Source: Prorocentrum cordatum
Taxonomy: Eukaryota > Sar > Dinophyceae > Prorocentrales > Prorocentraceae
Assembly (NCBI GenBank): GCA_963575745.1
Contig: CAUYUJ010000925.1
Location: 302,632 to 366,631, forward strand
Reading direction: 5' to 3'
DNA length: 64,000 nt
Part shown: piece by piece, positions 51,400-62,076 of the stretch
Layout: each line of letters begins with the position of its first letter
Numbering within the stretch: position 1 is the stretch's first letter
The notes under the pieces: model-generated
The model's input: only the letters and a program-made list of their open reading frames with translations
Told to the model about the DNA's origin: nothing
Databases searched by the model: none
Position numbers and translations under genes: made by a program

Positions 51400-51965
51400 C
51401 CCCCCTCGCCTACACGCTGCGCGTTTCTCTCGACGGCACCGCTCAACGGTGTGCTGTGTACCAAACCTCGACGGGTGGGCCATGTCCCAGATCAGTGCTT
51501 CGGCGCGGACCGTTAGCGCCCCTCGTCGTCGTCGTCGTCGTCGTCTTCTTCTTGGTACGTGTTGCTCTGCTGCCCTCCTGATCGGCTACATTCGGCGGCG
51601 CGCCCACAGGGGGGAGGCGGAGGTGGCAGGCCTTCCCAAGGAGGCTCAGGAAACTTTCTGAACTTTCTGCGAAGGCGTAGAGGGCTCCTCAGCAGGCCGG
51701 GGGACGTCTGAGAAGGCCCGCCGCCCTCTGAGAAGACCTGTGCCCTCTCACTTCCCTTCCCCCCCCCCTCCTCGTCTCCTCATCGGCTACACGCAACACG
51801 CTCCCCTCGACGGCATCTCTCGACGTGCTGTGCACCAGAACTCGCAGGACGGGCCCTTTCCCAAGTCCATGCTCCGGTGTGGATCGTTAGCGCGCCTCGC
51901 CTTCGTGGGGCGTCGTGATCGTGGCGCGTGTTGCTCTGCTCGGGACCTGCTTTCCTTACGCAGCG
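51400..51965. repeat. Imperfect ~190-bp segmental duplication
   Basis: 51405-51600 and about 51783-51960 share an ordered series: CGGCTACACGC-like text, CTCGACGGCA, GTGCTGTG.ACCA, CGTTAGCGC.CCTCG, and CGTGTTGCTCTGCT. The first copy has a (GTC)n expansion. Confidence 0.7.
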
Positions 51966-52414
51966 ACCACCACCACACGCAAGAGTGACCTTGGGCAAGA
52001 ATGGGCTCTGGTGCGCGGCTTCTGGGGCGGCGGGGGGGGGGGGGGGGAGCCCGACGCGCCCCAGGCGCGCCAGCCGCTGCCGTCGCATCGTTCTCTGCGC
52101 TCGGGGGGCACCAGAGGTCACTCCTGGCGGAGGGCCACCCCTCTGGGGAAACGAAGGGCATGCCTGCTGGCACAACCCAAGGCTTCCCCCCCCGTAGAAG
52201 AACACATGGCGGGGGGCCGTGCTCTGCAGGTGCCGGCCTCGAGAGCTGCAGGCTTCGGCGTCCAGGACTGGACGTGCCCCGAGAAACTCTGGCGAGGCGG
52301 GAGGACAGAAGCAAATCCGCTCAGCAGCTGTCCCGGGACCCCCCCCGGGGCCCGCCGGGTGCAGCTTTTCGCCCTGGATCCGTCTGTGGCGGCCCTGGGG
52401 CCCGAAATCGGCAC

Positions 52415-52700
52415 CCCGTGACGGAACAAAAATAACAAACACGTTCGAACGCTGAACCTCGAACACCCCTCACGAGGATCGTGGCCTCCGAGGGGGGAGC
52501 CGCAATCGACTACCCCCAAGAGCCCCCCAAGAGGCCCTGGGGGCCTCCAAAACGCCGCCAAGGAGCCCCAAGAGACTCCCAAGAGGTCCCCAAGAGGCCC
52601 CCAAGAGGCCCTAAAGAGGGCTCCAGGGCCGGCGGCATGAGCGAAGCGATTAAATATAACAAACGTGTTCGAACGCTGAACCTCGAACTTCGCCCCACCC
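52415..52700 (+). repeat. AAGAGGCCCC-type array, copy 4, with duplicated linker
   Basis: The array at about 52500-52625 is flanked by two similar linkers: AACAAACACGTTCGAACGCT with GAACCTCGAA (52433-52466), and AACAAACGTGTTCGAACGCT with GAACCTCGAA (52659-52690). Confidence 0.8.
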
Positions 52701-52849
52701 GTCCTGCGGGCCAGAACCAGACCCCCAGCCGGCTCCAACTGTGGGGCTCCTTTCGGGCCCCAGGGACCATCAGAGAACGGCTCGGGATGCAAAGCTGACC
52801 TCGTGGAAGGGGCATCGTGGCAGAGTGCCCCTGCTCGGGCCAGGCGGTC

Positions 52850-53235
52850 CTAGGGAAGGAGGAGGAAGGAGAAGGAGGAGCAGGAGGGGGAGGACGAGGC
52901 CGAATCTTGGTTTGGGCACGTCGAGAGCAAGGCGGGGCCTTCCAGCAGCGAGAGATTTAGGGTAGGCCTGGACCGAGGAGGAGGAGAAGGAGGAGGAGGA
53001 GGGGGAGGAGGGGGAGGAGGAGGAGCAGCGCACGTCGCTGAGGAGGCGCGTGATCGAGGAGGGGGAGGCAGGAGGGAGCAGGGAGAAGGGGGAGGGACAT
53101 GAAGAGGGGGAGGGAGGGGTGGGTGAGGGAGGGTGGGGTGGGGGGGAGAAGGGAGGGAGGATGAAGCAGGGATGAGGGAGCAGGGAGGACCGAGGTAGGA
53201 GGGAGGGAGGAGGGGGGAGTCGGAGGGAATTGAGG
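52850..53235. repeat. GGA-rich low-complexity tract
   Basis: Purine-rich triplets and GAGGGAG units with an 80-base unique island at about 52900-52975. Confidence 0.85.
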
Positions 53236-53246
53236 AGGGACAAGGA

Positions 53247-53414
53247 ACATATATCGACGCGCCGTTTGCTCTCGACGCGCCCTAGCGGACGAAGCCGGCC
53301 CCGCGGCAAACACACGGAAACCCCTGCGCCCGGGGCGGCGTTTGTCGTGGTGGTCGCGGCGCCCTCTCAAAGAGGGAAAGCCCCGCGCCGGAACAAACGG
53401 CGCGACGACATATC
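53247..53414. repeat. CGCGCCGTTTG miniature inverted-repeat element, copy 2
   Basis: The left end ATATATCGACGCGCCGTTTG is mirrored by the right end CAAACGGCGCGACGACATAT. Inner blocks CGCGGCAAACAC and GTGGTCGCGGCGCCCTC match copy 1 at 22965-23189. Confidence 0.75.
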
Positions 53415-54387
53415 CAGAGGAGCGGCTGGACCACAGCCATCCAGGAACCACCTCATTCTCAATCGCTTTTTGCCCGAGTCCATCTTCAGTTTTCACTCCT
53501 GACGGGCGTCTGGAGCCACGAAGTCTCGCGCATCTCATAAACATGTTCTTCGCATCTCTCGCTCTGATTCGTCGCACCTCTTCTCCCGAGGCAGCAGAAT
53601 CCATTCCAGCCGCTGTGCCCGAGGCTCGCTGGCGATGTGCAGCGAAGCCTCTCTCGAGTCCTGCACACTGGCAGTTGGCATCGCATTTCATCTTAGCTCA
53701 CGCGGGTGGGTGGGAATGGCGTGGGCTCTCAGATCACACTTGCACTTTTCTATGCCAGCGGACTGGTTGCGATACAGGATGATCACACTTGCACTTGTGC
53801 ATGGCATCTTCTGGGTACCTGACCTTCACGGCCGCGCCACCTCCTCCACCTGGGGGACCCTCTGGAGAAGGAGGAGGAGGAGCAGGAGGAGGAGGAGGAG
53901 GAGGAGCAGGAGGGGGGGAGGAAAAGGAGGAGGATGACAGGAAGGGAGGGAGGAGAAAAGGGGAAAGGGGATGAGCAGGAATGGCCGATGCGCTCCTGAC
54001 CTGGCGGGACCCCGAACCAGGCTAAAGCCCCGTGAAATTCAAAGGCTCATGCGTCCATTTTCGGACGCGAGCGTTGACCAGCGGAAGCGCTCCTTCGGCC
54101 AAATCCCCGAGGGTCTCGGGGTCACGGGTTGCCTCAGGGTCGGAGCTCGCGATCCACCCCGTCTGGTCCCACCTGAGTACACGACTCGCAGGGCTGTCCC
54201 AAACTTGCTTTCCTGACCTGGTTGCCCCAAGAACGGCCTTGCTCAGCAACCGCCAAGGTTTCCATGCTCGTGGGGTGTCTCTGAGCATTGCTGCAGCAAG
54301 TGGGTAGAGACTAAGCAAGCAGGGGGAGGACAAGGAGGTGAAGGGGGAGCTGGACGGAAGAAGGGAGACAACGAACGAACAAAGAAT
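53415..54387. other. No recognised gene
   Basis: Contains a GGA/GGAGCA microsatellite at 53865-53965. The frames at 53415-53690 (minus) and 54022-54333 (minus) are unassigned. Confidence 0.4.
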
Positions 54388-54498
54388 TGTCGAAAGTCCG
54401 CACGGGATTCGGGCGGCCCCGGAGGCGCCGCCAGGGGAGCCCAGCGCCGAAAAAAAAAAACCGTACGGACCTCCGAAACTCTATGTTTATAGGGGTGT
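54388..54498. repeat. Introner-like inverted repeat, copy 4
   Basis: It starts GAAAGTCCGCACGGG. Its right end reads, on the minus strand, ATAAACATAGAGTTTCGGAGGTCC, with CGGCGCTGGGC inside. The order matches the 32740-32938 element (TAACATAAACCC, GCAGGTCCGCGCGG, CGGCGCTGG). It is shorter and carries an A-run. Confidence 0.75.
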
Positions 54499-54529
54499 TC
54501 TTTGCTTCCTCTTCGTCTTCTTCGGGAGC

Positions 54530-54625
54530 AGGAGGGGGAGGAGGAGGAGGAGAAGGAGGAGGATGAGGAGGGGGAGGAGAAGGAGGAGGAGGAGATGGAT
54601 AGGAGGAGGAGGAGGTGGAAGAAGA
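54530..54625. repeat. (GGA)n microsatellite
   Basis: Interrupted GGA/GAG triplets between the inverted repeat and the CA-skewed region. Confidence 0.85.
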
Positions 54626-54649
54626 TGATAAGGACACTTCTCCGCCTTA

Positions 54650-55495
54650 CTCGGCACACCTACGGCGACATCGTACAGCACGACCAAACAAGCCGTCATC
54701 TCAGTATCATAATGGCTACACACATATGACTGGGCAACCAACATACACGACACAACACGGCTCCTACAGCACATCTGCAGTCAGAATGGCATGCCATACA
54801 GCACAAAAGACGACAAGGATTGCAGCCTCTCGTGATCCACATCAAGATCTACCGAACGCGACCACCAGCCAGAAGACACACTACAACCTACTCCAAAAGA
54901 CGAGCGAGCTACACGACCGAACGCTTCGATCACACCAATCCAACAACCAGCAAGCACAACTGTACCAACACAGCAGCTACCAACACCACCAGAGTGATAC
55001 GTAGCCCGATACCACTCCCACCAAGACTAAAGATCCCAGTGATCTGTCCACCACCCAAAGCAGCAGCAGCAGCAGCACAGCTCGGGCTCACCGATATACC
55101 AAGAACAGAGCTAGCACCAGACTTCTGCGACCCTCCCAATCTACCGTCGTCCAAAAACGCCACCGGCAAACCTACAAGACGGTCAGACGGGCTCAACACC
55201 GATACCCCAACACGCAGGACATAGAGAAACACGATGCGTAAGGAGGACCGCAACGACAGGCGATCCCTGCAGCACTTGGACACAATTCGGAGCCACCTGC
55301 AGCAGTACCAACAACATCTGGAAGAAGTACGACAACGCAACACATGCAACACATATAAGCAGCAGCGCCACGAAGTTGCGACAGCATTGGCAACACCGCC
55401 TATCTCCAAGCCTAAGTTCCCTACACCCGACCACACAGCTCCACCAACACCCCAACCAAGGCTCCCCACCCGTTGGGCCGACGGTGGACATTACT
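54650..55495 (+). other. C+A-skewed region, possible coding or gag-like, unassigned
   Basis: The plus strand is strongly enriched in C and A and poor in T and G for over 800 bases, unlike its neighbours. Translations are rich in Gln, His, Thr, Asn and Pro. A frame at 55234-55497 reads LQHLDTIRSHLQQYQQHLEE, which could form a short coiled coil, and ends in a Pro-rich tail. No family is recognised. Confidence 0.35.
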
Positions 55496-55809
55496 AGGGG
55501 TAGAACGCTGAGCTTTAGCTTTCGAGTCTCTGTTTTCTGCGCCTGCCAGGCTCAAGTTGTTTGTTGCTGACCTAAGTCGGCCTTCTTTTCCACACCCGTG
55601 CTTCAGGCTCTGACCTTTCGTTTGCGCAACGTCAACAAGGATGAGCAGGAGCTGGAGGAGCTGGAGAAGCTGGAGGAGTTGGAGGAGCTGGAAGAGGAGG
55701 ACCCCGCCTCCAGCAGTGCGCATGCCCGGCGCCACTGCCAGCCCCGCGCGCACGCGGCGACCTGGGGAACCCCCCCAATTGCGGACATCTCCACGACGGG
55801 GCCCTCCAG

Positions 55810-55925
55810 GAAGAGGAGGAGGAGGAGGAGGAGCAGGAGGAGGCGGAGTCGGAGTAGGAGAAGGAGGAGGAAGAGGAGTAGGAGGAGGAGGAGGAGGAGG
55901 AGGAGGAGGAGGAGGAGGAGCAGCA
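55810..55925. repeat. (GGA)n microsatellite
   Basis: GGA/AGG triplets, nearly pure at the right end. Confidence 0.9.
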
Positions 55926-56029
55926 GGAACTCCGCCCCCCTGGGGAGCTGCGTCCCTGCAGCGTGGCCCTCACATGTCATGCCAACTTCTCGGACGCCCC
56001 CAAATCAGGGCGACGATATCTGCAGGCAT

Positions 56030-56110
56030 ATATTTTTATATATATATATAGACATATATATTTATATATATGTATATATAAATACGTGTATGTATATATG
56101 TATATACAAA
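56030..56110. repeat. TA-rich tract
   Basis: TATATA with TTTATA and TGTATA variants, about 80 bases. Confidence 0.9.
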
Positions 56111-56269
56111 CACAAGAACCATCGCGCGCTCTTCGCGCGCGCTCAAGTTCAAGCTAGGCTTGATCGGCTAACTCATGTAATCTCATGTTGGTCGCTTCTT
56201 GCGTCCAGGGACTCCCTTGGAGGCCCTGCGCGAGCCTCGGAATTGTATAGAAGGGGAAGTGCGGAAACG

Positions 56270-57470
56270 CAGAAATCATTAATTTCCTTTAGGTATGCAA
56301 CGATTTGGGGCCCTCAAAGGCTTCCTGGGTTTCTTTTTTAGGAGGTGAGGGGGGTCTGAATTGTGGCCTGTTGTGCAATAGTAGACCGGGGGCCCAACTT
56401 GAAAAAAGGAATTGTGAGGCTTCCTTTTTTTTTCCAGTTCCTCGGGGCTGTTCGGCGCTGTTTTTTGTTTGTGCCTCGCGGGTTTTGTTAGCCAGGCCCC
56501 TCAGGGGTGGGGGATCTTCTGGAACCCCTGGGGGTTCTGGAGGCCTCCTGGAGGCCTGAAGAGCCGTCGGAAGGGTGCCTCGTGCTGCGCGGGAGCGTGT
56601 TGGGCCGTTCTTTGCGTTGCGGGGGCTCCTTGGGGTCGTCTTGGGCTGTCCTTGGGCGTCTTGGGGTCCCCCGGGAAGCCGGGAGGCGCGGTACCGGCCA
56701 GATGTCAAGGGATGTGTAGGACCCGAGTAGAAGTTCCACTTTGAAAAAGAAGGGAATTCTTGGAATTCCCCTTTTTTCAGAATCCTCGATCTTTGAGGGT
56801 TGGAAGCGGGAAAACGTGAGAAGGCGAACAACATTGGAAAAACGATTGGAAATCAAGGATTCTACCCTTTGGGGGCTCTCTCGGGACGGCTCTCGCAGCT
56901 CTCTTGGGCTGTTCTTGGGGCCTCGTCGGGGTCTTTTGGGGCCTCTCAAGGATCGGGGGTGTGTTGGGGGCCTCTTGGTGGTCCCGGAGGCCTCTCGGAA
57001 GTCTCTGGAAGCCTCCTGCTCCCGCTCTTGGGCTCATCTTGGGCCTGTTCTGGGGTGGTCTGGGGCTGTCCTGGGCGCCTCTTCGGCAGTCTTGGAGCCT
57101 TCTTGGCCCGTCTTGGGGCCGTCCTGAGGGTCTATTGGGTGGTCTTGGGGCGGTCTTGGGGGCCTCTTCGGTGCTCTTGGACCATTGGAAGCTCGAAAAC
57201 GAGAGAAGCCAAAAACATGGGGAACAAACAATGAACATCGACGATGTTGGCCTCTTCGGGCCGTCCTGGGAGGCCTCTCGGACCTCTCTTGGGGTCTCTT
57301 CGAGACCAACTGGGAGCCTCGAGAGCCATCGGAAGGCTGACTTGGGCTGCTTGGGAGCGTCTTGGACCATCCTTTCGCATTCTGGGGGCTCCTGGGAGGC
57401 GTCTTGGGCCCTCCTGGGGCGCTGTGGAGGCTCCCCGGAAAGGCCGGGGGAGCGGTACCAGGAGCGTCCC
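56270..57470 (-). repeat. AAGAGGCCCC-type array, copy 5 (reverse orientation), longest
   Basis: On the plus strand it consists of TCTTGGGGCC and GGCCTCTTGG-type units over 1.2 kb. Two linkers are present: 56785-56860 (GGAAGCGGGAAAACGTGAGA, then AACATTGGAAAAACG) and 57186-57250 (GGAAGCTCGAAAACGAGAGA, then AAAAACATGGGGAACAA). These linkers resemble those at 18780-18850 and 30375-30440 in reverse complement or direct form. Confidence 0.8.
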
Positions 57471-57529
57471 CGAGATGTCACGGGGAGGTGTGGGACCCAG
57501 GGCCCGGGAGGGGGCGGTATTTGTTCATT

Positions 57530-57935
57530 TATCTATATTTATAACTATGTATTTATTGAGTTATGTATCATTACTATCATTATGATGCTGCTGGTTATTA
57601 TTACTATTAGCATTACTATTACTGTTTTTTCTATTCGTATTGTTATCATGGTTACCTATTATTATTGTTGTTAGTACTGCCATTGTTATTGTTGTGGTTA
57701 TTATTATTATCATTGTTCTTGTTTTCATTATTAATCGTATTAGTAATATCATCATTATTCGTAATAGTACTACTATAATAAAAACGGGTGTCATTATTCG
57801 CATTAGTATCATCATCATTATTATTATTAGTATTATTATTGTTGTTATTACTATTGTTATTATAATTATTATTATTAGTATTATTATTAGTATTGCTATT
57901 GTTGTTATTATTATTATTATTATTACTGCATAGAT
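57530..57935. repeat. Degenerate (ATT)n tract
   Basis: About 400 bases of ATT/GTT/ATC triplets, AT-rich in a GC-rich genome. Translated frames are poly-Ile or poly-Asn artefacts. Confidence 0.95.
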
Positions 57936-58285
57936 ATAGATATATGTATGTAATCTCGCTCTCCCGCTCTCTCTTTCCACGGCCCCTGGCCAGGCCCATC
58001 CTGGGCCCAGACGTGGTGTACAGGCCCCTCTGGCTTGGCCAGGCGAGACAAATGGAATGATCCCAGGCCCAAGATCGGTCTGGCCATGGGGCTGTGGATA
58101 TGTGGCTGGTCCCGGACACCCTGCACCCAAACATGTTGTCACCTCTGGGCGGCGCTTTTGAATGTCCGCCCTTTCCGCCAACCTTCCTCGGCTACACGCA
58201 AGAGTGACCCCGTCGCTCTCGTTGTCCTCGTCGTCGCACTCGTCCTTCTCCTGTTGTCGTAGAAGTTCTGCCAGAAGAGCAAGCG

Positions 58286-58660
58286 CTAGCCTATATGCAT
58301 CTCTCTCTGATGCGCCTCGTAGTGGTTTGGGGCGGACAAGAGCGCTTTGATGGTTCCTGCTGGGCCCATCGCATGAACCATCGCATCCTCGTTTTCGTGG
58401 TAGCGGTCACCGCTCATGTCCACTCGCGCCATCATGTCGTGGAACTTGTTGTGCGCGGGGTCCCTGAATTTGGATATGGCCACGATGGCGAAGGCCCCTG
58501 TGGTTGCCTGCCCCAGGACGGCGACTCGGCGATCATGGCCTTGAGTAAGTCCAGCCCCTGGAGCGCGGCGTGCATGATGAAGATGGGCTCGTCCTGCTCG
58601 TCGTTCTCCTCGTCCTCCTCTCGTGGCCCTCGTAGCGCAGCGCCTGGCTGTCGGAGCCTT
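58286..58660 (-). other. Candidate host exon(s), unknown protein, one frameshift
   Basis: About 58620-58525 reads DEPIFIMHAALQGLDLLKAM, then IAES. A one-base frame change near 58520 leads to VLGQATTGAFAIVAISKFRD, HNKFHDMMARVDMSGDRYHE and AGTIKALLSAPNHY, ending at TAG at 58286. Composition is that of an ordinary soluble protein and differs from the surrounding repeats. The frameshift means a pseudogene, a sequencing error, or an intron boundary that I misread. No family is recognised. Confidence 0.4.
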
Positions 58661-58699
58661 GCTCGCGGCACGGCGTGTTCCTGAATATTCGGCTAGTGG

Positions 58700-60470
58700 T
58701 CCTCAGGGCTGTGTCGGAGGCTCTAACTCAGCCTGTGGCCTCTGTGGCGTTGCCGTTGGCCCTCGTTGTCCAGCTTGCGGTCCTCGCAGCCCGGCGCGTG
58801 GCCCTCGTAGCTCGGCATGCCGACCTTGAAGCTTAGCTCGTGGCCCTCGCAGCTCGGGTGGCCAGACTGGTTGCCCTCGTGGCTCAACTGGTTGCCCTCG
58901 CAGCTCAGGTGGCCCTGGGGACTCTGCTGGTAGCCCTCGCAGCTCAGCTGGTTAGCCTCATAGTTCGGCTGGTGGCCGAGGTCGCTCAGGTTGCAGCCCT
59001 CGTAGTTAAGCTGTTGGTCCTCGCAGCTCAGCACTTGGTTCGGGTAGTTCAGGTGGCGCTGGTAATTCAGCTGGCGGCCTTCGAAATTATGCCGGCGGTT
59101 CTCGAAGCGCTTCCGGCAGTCCTTGAGGAGTAGGAGGTGGTTCTCGTAACTCGTATCTCTGCGCGCCCAGGTCGGCCGACGGGTGGTGCTATAAACTCTG
59201 CTCGGTGTCAGTGTAGCTCAGCTCGTGTATCTCGTAGTTCTGCTCTTGGCCCCGGTGGCTCAGCTGGCTTCTCGTGGCAGCTACGGAGGGGCAGTGCTGC
59301 GGACCTGGTGCGCGGCAGCTCCCGCGTCGTCATTTCCAAGACTGCGTGGTGGTAGAAGCGTCGCCCCTGCTTGTCCAGGTAGCTGTGCCAGCCAGGCGGC
59401 AAGGGGGCTGGTGCCAGTGGCTCTCGCAGTTCAGCTGATTGCCCCCGTAGTTCAGCCGGCGGTCGCTCAGCGCGTGGTCCCAGTTGCTCGGCAGATGGTT
59501 CTCGTATCTCAGCTGGTGGCTGTCCTTGCTCAGCAGGGGGCCCTTGTAGTGCAGCTCGTCGCCCTGGTAGCTCTGCGGGAGGCCCTCGTAGTTCTGCTTG
59601 TGGCTCGCGTAGCTCGGGTAGTGGCCCTAGTAGCTCTGCCAATGGCCCTCGTAGTTCAGCTGGTGGGTCTCGGACTTCTATTTCTGGCCCTTGCAGTTTA
59701 GCTCGTCACATTTGTCGCTCTGCAGCAGGCTCAGGTGGAACTTCCTGTAGTCCGTGAAACTCTGGTTGTTGCCCGCGTCGCAAAGCAGGTGGCCCTCGTA
59801 GCTGGCGTAGCTAAGCCTGTGGTCCTCTTAGCACAGCTGGCGCCTCCGGTAGCTCAGCTGGTGGTTCTCGTAGCTCAGCTGGCGGCCCTCCTAGCGCAGC
59901 AAGCGGCCCTCGTGGTTCAGCTGGTTGTCCTTGTAGTCCTGCCTTTGGCTTTCGCTCAGCAAGCGGTCCTCCTTGCTCAGCTTGTGGCTCTCTTGGTTCT
60001 ACAGGTGGCTCTCGTAGCTCGGCAGGTGGACTTGAAGCTCTTCTGGTGACTGTCGTAGCTGTGCGTGTGGTCCTTGGGGTGCAGCTCGTGGTCCCCGAAG
60101 GTCGTCTGGTGGCCCTGGTAGCTCTGCCGGTGGCGGTCGTCGCTCTGCTCGTTGCCCTCGAAGCCCAGGTGGTGGCCCGAGTAGCTTTCCAGGTGGCCCT
60201 CGTATCGCTGCTTCTCTTATCTCAGCTCGCGGTCTTCGTCGCTCAGCTTGTGGCTCGCGTGGCTCTGCTGGTGGCTCCCGTAGCGCAGAAGGTGGGTCTG
60301 GAAGCTCTCCTGGTGGCTCTCGTAGCTGCGCGTGTGTTCATCGTAGTTCAGCTTTTGGTCCCCGAAGGTCGTCTGGCGTGTTCCACGTTCAGGGTGTCTC
60401 TGCAGTCCTGGCGGCCGTCGCAACTCTGCGGCACGTCGAAATCCTTGGGGTCGTTGGAATACAAGTCGGT
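58700..60470. repeat. Degenerate 21-bp tandem repeat region
   Basis: On the plus strand the unit is close to GTGGCCCTCGTAGCTCAGCTG. On the minus strand it is CAGCTGAGCTACGAGGGCCAC, which codes QLSYEGH in one frame and AELRGP-like in another. Copies diverge and change frame often over about 1.8 kb. A WW-like domain is embedded at 59313-59402. Confidence 0.85.
59313..59402 (-). pseudogene. WW domain with the second Trp lost
   Basis: The minus strand encodes a 30-residue unit beginning LPPGW and containing DKQGRRFYHH and MTTRELP. This matches the WW domain layout (LPxGW, G-R-x-[FY]-Y, then T-x-W-x-x-P), which binds proline-rich ligands. The second Trp position is Arg (CGG, one change from TGG). 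The frame continues upstream through about 80 residues of PAELRxP repeats and downstream for about 35 residues. It is probably an exon of a decayed or unusual host gene. Confidence 0.6.
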
Positions 60471-60539
60471 ATCGCTATCGCAAAAAACAAACAAGTGTAA
60501 CGGTGTTCGCCGTAGGCGGCGCGGCCTCAGTCGTTCCCG

Positions 60540-60830
60540 TCGCGGGCGGCACGGTCGTTGTTTGCCGTTACATCCACGACGACGTACCCAATAATCCTTT
60601 CGGGCTGCTTGGTCGCGTCGTTCCTGGTGTCGGCCTTTGTGGCGTACTTGGTGTCGTAGTGGTGGTGGTACTCGTCCTCGGGCTGCCTCTTACGCAGCTC
60701 TTTCTCGTACTTGGGCTGCCTGTTACGCAGCTCGCTTTCGCTCTGAAGCTGCCTGCTACGCAGCTCGTGCTTTGACGCTCTCTCGAAAGCGGTCGTAACC
60801 ATGATGATGATGTCGTCGGGCCGAGACTGT
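60540..60830 (-). other. Candidate exon with ELR.RQ repeats
   Basis: The minus strand reads KHELRSRQLQSESELRNRQP, KYEKELRKRQPEDEYHHHYD, then PERIIGYVVVDVTANN. Three ELR(S/N/K)RQ units form a charged helical repeat. It adjoins the 21-bp repeat region and might be part of the same gene. No family is recognised. Confidence 0.3.
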
Positions 60831-60939
60831 ATCCCATGCCGGACGTCATACCCCACTCGTTTTTCGGCCGCGTCCATTCGCGCCCATGAACTTCTTATGC
60901 GTGTATGGTCTCGGCATCCTTGCCAGTGCGTCCCCGCAG

Positions 60940-61680
60940 CAGTGGGTAAGTCTCGTGGCTGTCGCCTCAACGCCGCGCACACTCGTCTTACACATTTGCA
61001 ACAGATTTATGGATTGAAAGCGGCTTGGATTCAAACTGTGTTTTTCGCCTGACCGCCGCGCACATTCGTTTCAAATACTTGCAACAGTTTCTCGGGTTGA
61101 GGACAGGTCGCTTTCAACATGTGGTTCTCGCCTTAGCACGGCGCGCACTCGTCTCAAAAGTTTGCAAAACATGTTTTACGTGTTGAAACATGTGGCTCTC
61201 GCTTTAGCGACGCGCACATTCATTTGAAACGTTTGCAAACGTTTCACGCAGTGAGGGCGGTTCCTTTTCAAACCGCGGTTCTCTCCTTAGCGCCGCGCGC
61301 ATTCGTTTCAAAACTGTTCAAGTATTTCGCTCGTTCTCGTCGCTAACCATCCAACAATTGTTCTCTGGAGCGACTGAGGGCTGTCAGGGCGCAACAGTTG
61401 AGCTGATTCGCGGTGTTGAAGTCGCAGTAACGGTGTTCTGGCAATATTCTGGGTCGTCAAGACGCAAGAGTCGTGGCGTTGAAATCCTGAGAATACCGTC
61501 TCAGCGCGAGTCAAGATTTTCACACGGTTGTCCCCCAACGGGGTACTTCCCTCAGTGGGGATCCCCTCACCTTGCAGGGGCCTATGAAAAGGAGGGGGAA
61601 AGGGTGTATTGCAACGTTGTTGACGAGTCTTGGGTTTGCACTGGTCCTCCTCTTCTTCTTCCTCCTCCTCCTTCTTTTCC
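60940..61680 (+). repeat. Composite repeat (83-bp array plus tail), copy 3
   Basis: About four to five diverged 83-bp units (60960-61320) are followed by the tail: GATTCGCGGTGTTGAAGTCG, GGTGTTCTGGC, CCAACGGGGTACTTCC and CTTGGGTTTGCACTGG, then CTC/TTC triplets. The order matches the copies at 24150 and 25200. Confidence 0.85.
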
Positions 61681-61960
61681 TTCCTGTCCTCCCCCCCTCT
61701 CTTAAGCAGGCTGTTGGGCCACGCAGGCCCGCAGCGTCAGGTTTTCCGTCTCCTCCCTCCTCCTACCTGCGTGGCCTGCCGCTGCTCTGCCTGCCCCCCC
61801 CCCTCTCCGAAGAGGGAGGCCCTCCCGCCTCCCGCGGCGGGCCCATGGCCGCCGGGCCCAACCCCCCGGGGGGCCCCAGGGTGACCAGGGTGCCGCGCGT
61901 GATGGTGTTGGGGCGCACGCCCTGGCGGGGGCGGCGCGGCGCGGCGCCGCGGCGGGCCGC
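61681..61960. other. No recognised gene
   Basis: GC-rich sequence between the composite repeat and a long microsatellite. Confidence 0.4.
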
Positions 61961-61961
61961 G

Positions 61962-62076
61962 AGGAGGAGGAGGAGGAAGGAGGGAGGAGGAGGAGGAGGA
62001 GGAGGAGGAGGAGGAGGAGGAGGAGGAGGAGGAGGAGGAGGAGGAGGAGGAGGAGGAGGAGGAGGAGGAGGAGGAG
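61962..62076. repeat. (GGA)n microsatellite
   Basis: About 33 GGA triplets, nearly uninterrupted. Confidence 0.95.

Noticed and set aside
57640-58134. Asn- or Ile-rich protein frames
   Set aside because: They are translations of a degenerate (ATT)n tract.
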